Assembly (NCBI RefSeq): GCF_000001735.4
Contig: NC_003070.9
Coordinates: forward strand, 7,688,001-7,752,000
Reading direction: 5' to 3'
Origin: Arabidopsis thaliana
Lineage: Eukaryota > Streptophyta > Magnoliopsida > Brassicales > Brassicaceae
DNA: 64,000 bases
The position numbers were made by a program, and so were the translations under genes. The notes under the pieces are model-generated. The model was not told where the DNA came from. It did not search any database and saw nothing but the letters and a program-made list of their open reading frames with translations. Below are positions 1 through 12,300 of the stretch, piece by piece (position 1 is the first letter of the stretch; each line of letters opens with the position of its first letter).

Positions 1-338
1 ATTAAATTAAAGATTTGTAGATCGTTTTTAAGATTGGTTTCTTCTATGTTCCTAGAAATATTATAAACAAACATATACTTATGCAAACAAAAAAAAAAAC
101 GTTAGTAATCTATATAATTCAGACATCAGTTTTTTCCTACATGGGAGATAGAAAAAAAAAACTCAACTTATAACCGTCAATCTGATAATTTTTGAGCAAT
201 TTTATCCAACAAGTCATCAGTAATTATCTAAAATCTTTAAGTCAGTTATCAATTCTGCTCACTTATCAACCAAAATGCGTATGAGTGCTTGGTTAAGTTT
301 GAGATTAGTTCACATATACATATATATGACAAATTAGT

Positions 339-362
339 ATATATATATATATATATATATAT
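339..362. repeat. (TA)n microsatellite
   Basis: Uninterrupted TA dinucleotides, about 12 units, preceded by shorter TA-rich blocks from about 310. Confidence 0.9.
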
Positions 363-935
363 AGAAGAAGAAAAAATGAAGAAAGAAACACAACGTATAA
401 AGGTACTACATTATATGTTCTCTTGTTTAGCCTAATTAAGCATGGCATCAATCTTCCACGTTACTGGATGCTGCTTCTTATTATGTTCCCTCTCAATCGA
501 CGAAATTTTATTCGAACATATCTTACCTATCGTTGGATGCGACTTATGATTACACCTAAATATATATATATACGGGCATCGACTAGCATTTCACATTTAT
601 TCTATAGTTTGATTTTGCATGCATGTGCGTTTTACCATTTCAGGAGTTTATATAATGATGTACCTTTTTCAATTTTTGTGGAGAAATATCACACATTGAA
701 AATATGGAAGAAACTTGAGTAGTATGTAAAGCACATGACGTTGAACCTCATAGAACTTAACAATTCTCATAGCTTCCGGCCTAGATTTAAACCCTTCAAA
801 AATTTTCTTGTACAACAAAACTTCTACTAATATATATCCTTTAGGAATGAAAAAATAATTAATGAGAATTGAAAAGGATACGTACTTGCAAAATTTCCAT
901 ATTCTTTTCATAATTTTTTCTTGCAGAATTAAGTA

Positions 936-1230
936 AAATCCTTGCATAATTTGTTCTGTTCTTATTATTTACTTGCATATATTTGAAATGGTTATATTCT
1001 TTTCCAAATAATATTTTGCAAGAATATAACCCTGTCCAAAGATGATTTCTCTAAGTTAAACTCCAAGCCTGAAACATGTTAACTAACCAGACATAGAAGC
1101 TTCCGAGTCATCAAAAAAGATAAGAGCATCATCAACAAAAATAAATTATGCAAGTATGAGAACTAAAAATATACGCTTTGAAATATATGCAAGTAAAGAA
1201 TAAGAAAATAACAAATTATGCAAGGATTTT
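936..1230. repeat. Inverted repeat with about 52-bp arms
   Basis: The left arm (936-987) and right arm (1180-1230) are imperfect reverse complements. Both include AATCCTTGCATAATTTGTT on the same reading, and a stretch reading ACTTGCATATATTT. The spacer is about 190 bp. No target-site duplication is obvious. It could be a relic of a foldback or MITE element; family unknown. Confidence 0.6.
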
Positions 1231-2040
1231 TCTTGCTATGAAAATTGGAAAGGAGGTATAGAGACTAATTACTTTAGTAATTCATTAATTTCTGCGAATC
1301 TTTAGATACTTAATTCACACGCTTTGTGAGTTTGCGTCACAAACAACGATGACGTGGTATGAAACGCATTACCAGCCAATTGGATTTTTGTTCTTTTCCA
1401 TTGGGAGTGGAATCTTATAAGATAGTATTAACAGTTTAACATAATCAGAGAACGAGTAACTTACATTTCTACGGGGTTTAAAGTTATATTAAACATTCTA
1501 AGCTAGAATATTTATCTTTATAAATAAATTTTGATGATGCATTGCATCTATCCTCTGTTGTTAGACTTGGGGAGCTTGCCATGTACGTACGTAGTTGATC
1601 AAACACTTCAGAACATTTCTCACCATCAAGCCTAACCTCACGCCACATGAATATGTCAGACTTTTTTTGTTTTAGATGTGTCTCGTTTCAATCTTGAATG
1701 CTATGGTTTTTATTTTTTTTCATTTCTGATAATTTTTTCGTTATTTTTTTAAAAAGTAGCATGTATTTTGTTGATTCGTTCGCTTGATGATAAATTTTAC
1801 TTTGCCAAAAATTAATAATGCATAGGCGTAGAAGGAAAAATCAATGTAAAAAGAGATTACAAAAAAAAAAAAGAGTGAATGTAAAATTATATTTACAAAA
1901 AAAAAATCTTCTTCCGATGAATGCATTATTCTTTCAAAAGTTTTTAGAAAAAGAAATAGAGATTATGAAACAGAATTAAGCTTGTGATTCTAACTATATC
2001 CGAAGGCCATCGTCTCCATATGATTGCGGGGCTGTGTTCA

Positions 2041-2210
2041 CAAGTGACAGAATTTCATATGATGGAGGTGGAAAGTGGTTCGCAGACCTCTTTTTGGCAT
2101 GATAGATGGTGCGGGCTTGGTCGACTTCATGAGGTTATTGGAGAGAGGGGTTTTATTGATATATGAATCTCAAAAGAGACACAATGTACCGTGGGAACAA
2201 GTGAGAAAGT
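2041..2210 (+). mobile_element. LINE (non-LTR retrotransposon) fragment
   Basis: The frame running through 2041-2166 reads GSQTSFWHDRWCGLGRL and then a GERGFIDI-like run. This is the pattern of the region after the reverse transcriptase in plant L1-type LINEs (G-x-x-TSFW-x-D-x-W, then LG-x-L, then G-x-RG-x-I). A stop follows at about 2164 and the similarity fades by about 2210. No reverse transcriptase core, start or poly(A) tail is present, so this is a short, dead scrap. The assignment rests on motif recognition only. Confidence 0.6.
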
Positions 2211-3164
2211 GATTAATGGTAATGGTAATGGTAAGTGTGAGGTTCGTACGATGACGTACGAGAGAAGTAAGAGATTAAGCAAAAGTGAAAGGACTTTAGT
2301 TGGATTCATGCTTGGACTTCCATCTTCCATAACTTGGGCTAATGGATTACACCTCTTCATTTTTAAAAACTAATATTCATATTCCAACTTTTATTATTTC
2401 TCCTCGCATTAACTTTACATATTTGTGCTATTAAAGTGAGATCCATTGTATAGGTAAGCACGATGACGATATCAGCAAAACAACAGTAGAATTACGATTC
2501 AGAAAGAGAGAAAAACATCAAAAATATAAATATTTTACCGTAACTAGGCAATTTAAAATTCACTTATAAATGTTTTGGACAAAATGTTGTCAATAAACTA
2601 GTGGAGAATGCTTAGATGACCTAACCAAATGTATTTGGTTCTTCTTCCATTATGAATACACACACATATTATAATATGTTGGATCTGATGTCTAACTGTT
2701 CCCACACATGATAGAAAAGGACATAACATACAATAAGCTTGTCTACATGATAAATCAGATTTGTCTTCTTTGCAAGAATTACGCCACGCAATTTTAGTTT
2801 ACTTTAATCTTGATTTATTAGCACCATTAATCATAAATAAACATGTTAACTAACATTCATATTTCTGATAACAAAATTACCCCAAAATGCCTGTGAAAGA
2901 AAGAACTTTTGGTACATTGTCACATTACCTGTATTTTTTTTTTTAACTCCAAAAGAGATCAATCAAAACACAAAAGTGACTGTGCACAAACTCAATGATC
3001 TCTAACTATCGACAGTAGTAAAGTTTCACAGAAAATATAAATGAAAACGCGTTCTTCGATTTTTTAACCAATTCAACTCTACAATCTTGAGCTTATCCCT
3101 CTTTTCAAGGTAGGGATGTGTGATGTTACTAATATATAGTAAGAGTATCCTTCAGGCCAAGTTT
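2211..3164. other. Intergenic; includes 3' flank of p24delta5
   Basis: No coding region is recognised. The part nearest 3164 should hold the 3' UTR of the minus-strand p24 gene. A T-rich run lies at about 2934-2945. Confidence 0.5.
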
Positions 3165-4327
3165 CTAGATAAGTTTCTTCTTGTGGAAATACCTCTTCAG
3201 ATACAGTATCTGTGAACCCACAACCACAACGCAAACCCCGAGTGACATTATACTGAACCAAGCCACTCTTGAGTTGGTTGTTTCACTCACTTCTCGCATC
3301 TCCGCTTCCCTGCATCCAAAGTTTTCGTTTTATCACTATGTTCTTGTTTCCCGAAGTTCAATAGATACCACTTAATCGCAGCAAGGCGAAAGAAACACAC
3401 CTGTCTTTTATATAGTTTAAGTTCTCACGAATCGACAGCACCAACCCTTCAAGTCTCCTCAACTGAAGCTCAACACCCTGCAGATACACATTCACAAGAG
3501 TTGAGTTTTCACATCAGAGAGGGAAAGATGTTTACATAGAAGTGAAAAGAAGACTTGCCTCGATCTTTTCCTTTTTAGCAACAGAGTCCCAGTCTTTAGC
3601 TGCAATACCCATCTTCCAATCAACCCCAAGGGTTATAGGATTGGCTAAGTGATGACTGGAATCAATCCAGAAACAAGCCAAGTAGTTCCCAGCTTCTTGA
3701 GTTGTGAATGCAAACTGACCATGTGTTACATTTTCTTGGTGATGAAGATTGTTCCCATACGGAGATGTTACCTATCCAAACCAAATCACAGAAAATTCAA
3801 GACACCATACAAAAATCTTATGACAATGATTAGCTTTAAGAACATCCAAACCAAATCTGCAAATATAAAGCCACATTAACATGCAACAACAAATCTGCAT
3901 CTTTAAAAAATTTCAAAACTTTATACATATCAATGAATATGATCCGTAACAAGTCACCGACAGAGAATTCACAGTTTGATGATTAAACCACATAACAAAA
4001 CCATTAAAACCCTAAAAATCGAAGTAAAGACGCGCAAAATTGAACCAATCAATCTCCTACAAAAGATTCAATTTTGAAGCGATTCAATTCCAAGCACAAT
4101 AGGAACCTTACCTTAGAAGAAACAGCAGGTGTATTTTCAGGATTATGCTCATCGACGACATAGTAATCAGCCAAAACGACGACGTTGCTCTGTATCTCCT
4201 CGGAGACACACTTCGTTCCACCCGTCGTCGGAATCGTCAACCATATAGCTTCGCCGTAATTAACCGTCAGAAAGAACAAGACTACCGTCAGAAACAGAGA
4301 ACCATGAGCAATTCTGTTAATAGCCAT
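3165..4327 (-). CDS. p24delta5: p24 delta-subfamily cargo receptor (emp24/gp25L/p24), four exons
   Basis: Type I membrane protein of the early secretory pathway. p24 proteins cycle between ER and Golgi in COPII and COPI vesicles as cargo receptors. The exons on the minus strand are 4327-4112, 3771-3559, 3477-3401 and 3309-3165. They sum to 651 nt, giving 216 aa, the normal family size. The protein begins [13 protein letters not shown], with a signal peptide to about residue 26. It continues with a GOLD domain holding two cysteines (TKC early, LACFW later), a coiled-coil stretch ([10 protein letters not shown]), one C-terminal TM segment, and a tail ending [10 protein letters not shown]. That tail combines an aromatic signal with a dilysine COPI signal. 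Intron 2 starts with GC rather than GT (3558-3557). The name comes from recognising the At1g21900 protein; the subfamily is clear from the tail. Confidence 0.93.
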
Positions 4328-7300
4328 CGGAGAACAACGATGGTCTTCTTCTCCTTTTTTTTTTTTTGGTCTCAAGTCCAAGCCAAGGAAGGTCAAAGTC
4401 CAAAAAAACCAAACACAAACGAAGACAAGAGAGACTCCACGCGCGCGTGTGAGAGTGTGGGAGGTTTTAAGAGCATTTTGATGGGTTTCGGTGACTTGTT
4501 TCAACGTAAGATGAGCCAATCAGATTCTGAGGAATTGTCTACGTGGCGTGTCTTTTAAGGAGGTGGCGCGTCATTATGTTGACCTTTACCTGCTTAATGA
4601 TTTAGAGGGTTCCGTTTACCATTTTTGTTATTTTCCTCTCAAAGTGGATTTTGCATTTAATTTTACCATCGTCTATAGTTTGTAGAGTGAAGAATTTGAG
4701 CCAAAGATTACAACTTACAAGTATAAACATTGAATGAGAAATTATTGAACCAAGAGGCTTATTGAATTGAAAACAAATTATTGGGTTTATTTTGTTTTGT
4801 TATCATTTAAATCACAAATTGTGTATAACAATACCCTGCTATTAGATAAATCATTTCATAAAACACATTTTTGTGTTATACTAAGTTAGTCTACAACTTT
4901 ATATAACATTTTTGTGGCATATTAATAGATGAATTAATATTTGCTGATTTTTGTAAATGCAAACATAAAACAAAAGAAGGAATTAAAATATTTCGTATTG
5001 AAATAAATGGGCCCCCATTACAAAATGACTTTCAAATGGGCCAACGAGTATTTATATGGCTGATGATATATAATCTTTGGGCTTGTTATTTGTCATCTTC
5101 CCATAAGGAATTGTTACCTTTACTTCTTTTCTTTTTTGTTTTCCTTTTGATAGATCTTTACTTGTTTCTTCTGCTCCCTCCTGTTTGTATAACTAACTAT
5201 TTACAGAGAATTTTGTTAAATACTTCGAGAACATGCAAAGAGAAGATGTATATATATATTTCTGCTAGAGTGAACAAATATGTGATCGGGGTTTATAGCT
5301 TAGTCATTTTTCGTCTCATAGTCATATATAAATCTAATTCATAAAAATATTGTGAATTATGTAAACGGAAAATAAATTATATATGAATTTATAAACCAAA
5401 ACAAATATGTATGGGGTCTATCATATTTTATGTCCCCACATCATTTTTAACATTTTCAAAACCGACTAAATCATAGATCTGTGAGATATACAAAAGAAAA
5501 GGATTTGGTGGTTGAACCTAGTTCACTGGATCCATTATACATGGTTGAACCTTCAACGTACATCTTTAATGAAAAAAAATATGAAAAACAAAAAACATTC
5601 AACGTATACTATTTCATCTTCCTCGAAATTTCCTTGCCATGCGCTGTAGTATTGTAATCCTCCAAATTTGTTACGATAAATAGTACACCAATAATAAATG
5701 TTGAAACTATTGAGGTTGAGATTGTATCGTGGTGATATTGTTGAGTCATTTGTTGGGAACTGGTACGGAGAGAGTACGGTACCACCAATTAATACATACA
5801 GTTTATTGGATTTTCCATTTATCAAGAAAGATCCATTTTGTTTTAATTTTTGTTTGTTTGTTTGTTTGTTAAAGCAAATATGTTTGTACTGCAATGTTTG
5901 TTTACTTGCCTTAGCCTTTACTTTAGGCTTGCATGTCTGAATATGTCTATTCATGTGTAAGTGAAACATCTTGACAATCCTAAAACCTATCGTAAAATAT
6001 AATGAACATGGTCAATCCACTCGACATCAATTAGTCATAAAAGCCTATAAAATTGATGCATTTCTAGTTTAGTGTATCATTTTCAAAATTCAAAAGAGGA
6101 GATTACATTCGAGTAAGTGTCAAATATGAAATAAGCTACGTGTTAAAACTCAAAAGTTAAAATTGAAAGAAGCCACGATCGAGATGCTTCTTCTCGTCAT
6201 GCAAACGCATGTTTTGGCTGGAAAGCTGACAAAATCCGCCCATATTCTTTCTCGCTCTCTTTATCGAACTGACATCTTGGAGAGTTTTGCTTAAGACCAA
6301 AGTGTGAAATCTAAAGACGAAGACAACAAATTAAAGTACCATATCCCATGATTAATCTTAAGCTTTGTGAGAAAGTCAAGGCTGTCCACAAAGAACATGT
6401 CATCTCCCATCTTTTCTTACATACGATCATGTGCTCGTTGCGTGTCCTAAAGTTTTATATGCTTTATTTATTTATTTTTATATTTTCCCCCTTTTTCAAT
6501 TGTTTATACTTTATATCAATCTTTAGCATATGTTCGTATAAATTATGTTGGTATATATTAAAGTTACGTAAGACAAAATTTATTAGAATTCGAAATCCTA
6601 ACTCGACAAAACGAGTTAAATTGAGCTTTATTTGATTTTCTATATTCTAAAATAGAATGACTCAAAGACAAATTGTGTATATATGTATATATATAATTTT
6701 AATAACACAAGTTGTATGTGGAGAAAACGATGTAATTATAAATTTGGATCATATTTTCGATATAGTATGAATTTTTTTTTAATTTTTTTTAAAGATTACA
6801 AAATTTAGGAAGATAAATACACGAGTGAGTCTGACGAGAGAAAACGCGGTTTGGATTTGGGTAGCAAAAGAGACAGAGTGAGAACAGCTGTAATTTGAAG
6901 TCACTCATCAATTTAGCATCATCACCTTCTCCCACACTCTTCTGACTTCACTCTTCGCTATTTTCATTTACTATTTCCTATTGACATTTTCTTCGTAAGT
7001 ATTCCATATTACTAACAAAATTCATGTTGTTTAATGATGTAAGAAAACAAGATGCTAAAAGGCGATATCGTTCTTCTTGAATAGCATTTGTATGTATTAT
7101 GTAACATGTTACGTTATGGTGTATAATTAAAGATTACCAAATGATTATAATACTATCAAACGTATTTATACTAATTACTGTTTTGTACGACATCTCCATT
7201 TTGTTAACGCGTAAGTTACTCACAATTCACAAAGCGATGAGCCACGATGTTAAAATGTTAAATTCAATAGCAAGTTGTCATATAGCTAGGTTTAAAACCA

Positions 7301-8654
7301 GATTTTTCTTTAGACTTTGATGATACACGTAACAAATCTAATAAAAAGATTAGATGGATCAATATTCTAGTAATAAAAAATATTACAAGTAATAACATTT
7401 TCGTGCACGTATGTTTGCAGGTTTTACAGTCACTTTTTCATAAAAATATATAAACATGATACAGTATATATATATTTGGTGTATAACTACAAATATACAC
7501 ACTAGTTTAATCGGTAAAGAATAAACATAGACAACCAATAATTAAACCATAAATGGGGCCACTTTCTTGGAAAGTTCGTATTACGAGTTAACGCGTTAAA
7601 ACGCAGCTGTAATTCGTAATCTCCTGATAGTGATGATAGGTACGTATATAGTCAATATATAAAAGAAAATTGATATCTCACAACCTAAAAAAATACTATA
7701 GGATATTTTAGCATCACTCCTCGATTTGCTCATCAACTGGCGTCCGTGTGTATAATATATATACTCTCCTGGTTAATTAATTCCTAGCAAAATTGACTCC
7801 AATCGGTAATTTATTTTAGTTTGATAGTTTAGTTCACTCGGTTTATATTTTGGACAAATTCTAGAAAGAATCTAACACGTTAATAAACTTGGAGAGAATA
7901 AATCTAATTGTAAAATGGACCCTTGTGAAATTAATGTTTTTTGTCATTTAAATTGTAGAATAAAAAAATATACATTTTTCTTTGTAACAAGAACATGCAA
8001 TTGATAAAAATTTACGTGATCGCATAATTAATTGTTGTTTTGTGGTTCCTCAATAAAAAAAGCCAATCAAAATCATTATACGTTTATGTATTTTTCCTCT
8101 AAATACCAAGAATATTAGTTATACATGATTTATTTTTTATAAGAAAATGCAAAAATAGCAAAAGGTTAAGATGAGGCCATGTTCAGGTTCATTGTTCGAA
8201 CTTCGAACAATTGGGCAAAGCCTTAACATGCATCCATATTCGAATAAATAACTAAGCTCCAAAGATTTATGTTCACTAGTTTCTTTTTTTTTCTTTTTTT
8301 AATTTGAATGGAACAAAAATGTATTAATGCCAATTGCTAGGATAAAGGAAAAATTAGAAGAAAAACACCTGTCATGCACCACAATGTCACATTCATACAC
8401 AAGAAACCATACTATATTTCATTTGACCCTATTTTAGATTTATATCAATAAATAATATTTCATCTCTTCCTCTCCCATACCCCTCCCAAATCAATCCATC
8501 TCTATATATAATCTTCTCAGCTCACACTAATCCTCATCAAAAAATCTCTATCCATCCACAACAACAACAAAAACTCAAGAACAATATCTCCACTTGATCA
8601 CTACCACATTGTCCAATCACTCTACAAAGCCTGTACGTACACAACAACATTACC
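4328..8654. other. Intergenic between p24delta5 and DREB26 (divergent promoters)
   Basis: The region holds the upstream DNA of both divergently transcribed genes. Near p24delta5 is a 12-bp palindrome, CACGCGCGCGTG, at 4438-4449; it contains CGCG-box cores of the kind bound by CAMTA factors (established motif, function here inferred). A short TTTG-repeat run lies near 5850. Around 6840-6990 is a less AT-rich stretch ending in a donor-like TTCG/GTAAGT-type sequence, which could be a non-coding transcript start, but no coding exon follows. No other gene is supported. Confidence 0.5.
8502..8510 (+). promoter_or_regulatory. Putative TATA box of DREB26
   Basis: CTATATATA lies about 150 bp upstream of the DREB26 start codon and is followed by a CA- and CT-rich leader typical of Arabidopsis 5' UTRs. 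Position and sequence only; the transcription start is not known from sequence. Confidence 0.55.
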
Positions 8655-9347
8655 ATGGTGAAACAAGAACGCAAGATCCAAACCAGCAGCACAAAAAAGG
8701 AAATGCCTTTGTCATCATCACCATCTTCTTCTTCTTCTTCATCTTCTTCCTCGTCTTCGTCTTCGTGTAAGAACAAGAACAAGAAGAGTAAGATTAAGAA
8801 GTACAAAGGAGTGAGGATGAGAAGTTGGGGATCATGGGTCTCTGAGATTAGGGCACCAAATCAAAAGACAAGGATTTGGTTAGGTTCTTACTCAACAGCT
8901 GAAGCAGCTGCTAGAGCTTACGATGTTGCACTCTTATGTCTCAAAGGCCCTCAAGCCAATCTCAACTTCCCTACTTCTTCTTCTTCTCATCATCTTCTTG
9001 ATAATCTCTTAGATGAAAATACCCTTTTGTCCCCCAAATCCATCCAAAGAGTAGCTGCTCAAGCTGCCAACTCATTTAACCATTTTGCCCCTACTTCATC
9101 AGCCGTCTCGTCACCGTCCGATCATGATCATCACCATGATGATGGGATGCAATCTTTGATGGGATCTTTTGTGGACAATCATGTGTCTTTGATGGATTCA
9201 ACATCTTCATGGTATGATGATCATAATGGGATGTTCTTGTTTGATAATGGAGCTCCATTCAATTACTCTCCTCAACTAAACTCGACGACGATGCTCGATG
9301 AATACTTCTACGAAGATGCTGACATTCCGCTTTGGAGTTTCAATTAA
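8655..9347 (+). CDS. DREB26: AP2/ERF transcription factor, DREB subfamily (DREB26/ERF012)
   Basis: Nuclear DNA-binding protein of 230 aa with no intron, as usual for DREB genes. The ATG lies in a good context (ACCATGG). Residues 24-37 are an unbroken run of 14 serines from TCN codons. Lysine-rich [11 protein letters not shown] (39-49) is a likely nuclear localisation signal. The AP2 domain spans about 50-106, with YKGVR, WVSEIR, RIWLGSY and the AAARAYD helix. Val62 sits at AP2 position 14, the DREB signature, but position 19 is Ala rather than Glu, as in group II/A-5 members. The tail is acidic and ends DIPLWSFN. The family binds DRE/GCC-type elements in stress and developmental gene control; specific targets cannot be read from sequence. 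Confidence 0.95.
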   Translation: MVKQERKIQTSSTKKEMPLSSSPSSSSSSSSSSSSSSCKNKNKKSKIKKYKGVRMRSWGSWVSEIRAPNQKTRIWLGSYSTAEAAARAYDVALLCLKGPQANLNFPTSSSSHHLLDNLLDENTLLSPKSIQRVAAQAANSFNHFAPTSSAVSSPSDHDHHHDDGMQSLMGSFVDNHVSLMDSTSSWYDDHNGMFLFDNGAPFNYSPQLNSTTMLDEYFYEDADIPLWSFN

Positions 9348-12300
9348 TCCGACGGTCCATAATACATACTTTAATTAGTTTTCTAAATCATTTTTTAAAT
9401 TCTTTTTTATATATGTAACATATATTTACCCTCGTCGTAATTATTCATTTCCAAGTTGTTTGTTGCTTGGAGAGAATTGACGACGGATACGATTATATAA
9501 TATAATTGTAAGTTTTTATATGTAGCAAACTCGGTACAATTCGGATTTAATAGGGATCTAGGAAGTTCACATGAACAAGCGACTCTTTTTTTTGTCACTT
9601 CTTTGACTTTTTCATGTGAGGTTTCTTTTCATCAATTTTTTTTAACAATGTGTGAAAATATTTCTGTATTGTAATGATATATTTCGCACAATAGTTTTGT
9701 GAAATAAATCTGGCGCTATATATGATTTTGTATCATTTTCTCCAACTCGTTTACTTGTATATATGTGCCAAGTTGCTACCAATATGTGATGATTTTGCAA
9801 TCCAACACATTATCTTTGTTTTTTATTCTTATTTTGGTAAGTAGTAAAGCCGATGATGTATATAATTGACAATCATTTTTTTTTCACTAATTGACAACCA
9901 TCATTGGTTAGAAGTTAGAACACATCATTGACATTGACATTGGTAAAGTTCTTAAGATGAATATATATGTAAATTAATGTATAATTAAATCTGAACTACT
10001 TTTTCCCGAGGTCTCTTCATAATTCATAATTTGTTTGATTAAATACTATTATGTACTATACTTTTGCACAAAAATTAAAGTATAGTACTATACTCAGAGG
10101 AATCTTACTGTTTCATGTGCCGTGGAAAAGTTTGGTATAGCAAATAATGCACACATTGCTTGGGGACAAAGTTCATATCTTTGAAACTTGGAACTTAAAA
10201 AACCATTTGTTTTGATTTAATTTATTTTCCTTTTTTGGGAAAGAATCCCATGGAGACAGAACTGCAGTCAAGGGATATAAATAACTGCAATAGAGTTAGA
10301 GTTATGTAGGATTCACTAATGAGTACTGTAAACTGATTTTTCTATTCATATTCAGAGTACTCTAACTCATTCAAACCATGAAACTTACTTGAAACCATCA
10401 CCAAAAGGTAGGAGATCTCTAGCTTGCTTTATTTTGTAGCTTTGGTTCTATCAATAGATCAATGTATACAAGATTGTTTAACGAATATATGATTTAACAT
10501 GTAAGAGAGTGACCGCAAATTGTGATATTAGTCAAATTATGTTCACAACCTTTTACAAACAGATGCCATGTGGAAAAAGAGTAGACCACAAAAAAAAAAT
10601 TGTAGTGTAGATGAGAGATGTGGTTGACGTAGTTGATTGTCTAAGGCCATCAAAACCATATACTTTTGTTCCACCTTTTAACTGAGTGATGATTAGAGTG
10701 CACACAAAACGTTTTACTCTGATTAAAAAGTACAATATTGTGACTTGTGAGTTTGTAACTGTCCTCTTACGACCAGAGCCATCCTCCACTCTAGAAGTGA
10801 AAACTAATAAGCTTGCTCACTCGGTCAAACATAATTGTTTCCTAGTGTGTGAACGTATACGGTTCAATGCTATTTGTTGGCTGGCTTAGATGAACTTGGT
10901 CTAATAGTTAAGTATTGTGATCATATCCTATGAATCTACATCATACTAACACCGCATATATAAAAAGAAAAAATGATGTGATCAGTGATCATGTGAGTAA
11001 AGTATGATATATTGGTCTTAGTGTGACAAAAATCTTGGAGACGTTATCGTCTGTATAATAGAAAACAGGACATAGTTAAATGGTTTGTTCACAATTTTGA
11101 GGTCCCAACTAAACATAAGATGGGACCCCATACTTAAGAAGATAAAGTGATTTGATAAGACATTCATATGATTCATATCATATCACATCAACATTAAATC
11201 TGATTGTGTAGAGTGTTATAGCATTTCTTTTGTCAAAGGGAACATCTAAACTTCAATATTTGGGATAAAACCTTGAAGTCACATGACATGTCTCCTGCTC
11301 AACGCTCTTATTTTAGTCGTTTCTATTTCTTTAGTGATTTAGGATTCGGCGTCCATGGGCTTTGGTTTTGGGGCCATTATCGTTTATTTTTTGTCTAGCT
11401 CATTATCGATTCTGGCCCATCCATTGCTAAATAAAAAAAGAACAGAAAAAATCATTAAAAGTTGCTGTCTGCTGTAAGTTCTTTTTCTAGAATTTCTTTC
11501 GTTGCAAATAGTGAAATGCATTGGGCTTCAAAAAGAGGCTCGGCATAATTCGGTTCATTTAAGGCTTTATAAAGTGGATTGAACTCTTTAAGTTCAATTT
11601 CTGAATATAAGAAGCAATGGTGATTGATGGCTACAGTGAAATATGCAATTTTTAATAAGTTCATTGGATTAAAAGAATTTTAGTAGACGATGATGTCAAG
11701 TTAAGAAAAAAGGTTTTAGTAAATAGGAAAACTTGTAATGGATTTTCTTCCTTCTTCTAAGTGGTAGATTCCAAACTGACAACCTATTGATCCCCAAAAA
11801 TTTTGTGGAAGAGTCTTGTTTGCTCGCCAAAAAAAAAAGCCCTAATAATCTCCCTTGACAAAATGTGTGGAAGAATCTATATATTTTTGATATAGATTTA
11901 CTCATTTACAAGCCAAATGAAAAAAAAAAAAGTTTACAATAAAAATGAATAATTATGGGCATGCTTTAGATAATAATATAAGATTAAATAGAAGTCAATA
12001 TAGTCCACAAGATTAGGTTTAGTTACTTTTTTGCACCACTGCCAAAAAGTTGTATCCGATCGTGTCCTTGCACGACATATATTTTCTACTTGTACTTATC
12101 TTGACTCTGAAAATTGAAAAATATTGGCGGCGGTGACAGAGTTATCATTTACTTGTCATGTTGGATAAAAGAATCCAATTACTACTAGCATTTTAATTTT
12201 ATCATAGGCCCAGATAACATAAGTTTTGGTCGCTTTCAAATATCAGTAGCCTACCAAACATGTGACGCCAAGCTTTACAGGCCAAACACTTTCTTCTGTT

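Larger units (their letters stand above)
1..2040. other. Intergenic, AT-rich, no gene seen
   Basis: No reading frame here resembles a known protein; the longest open frames are below 100 codons, low in complexity, and lack plausible splice partners. The stretch contains a TA dinucleotide run (339-362) and an inverted repeat (936-1230), listed separately. Confidence 0.6.

Noticed and set aside
8537-8806. Minus-strand frame with a run of acidic residues
   Set aside because: Antisense of the DREB26 poly-Ser tract.
11455-11664. Minus-strand open frame of 69 codons with protein-like composition
   Set aside because: No recognised family, no ATG context, no splice partner and no neighbouring exons.
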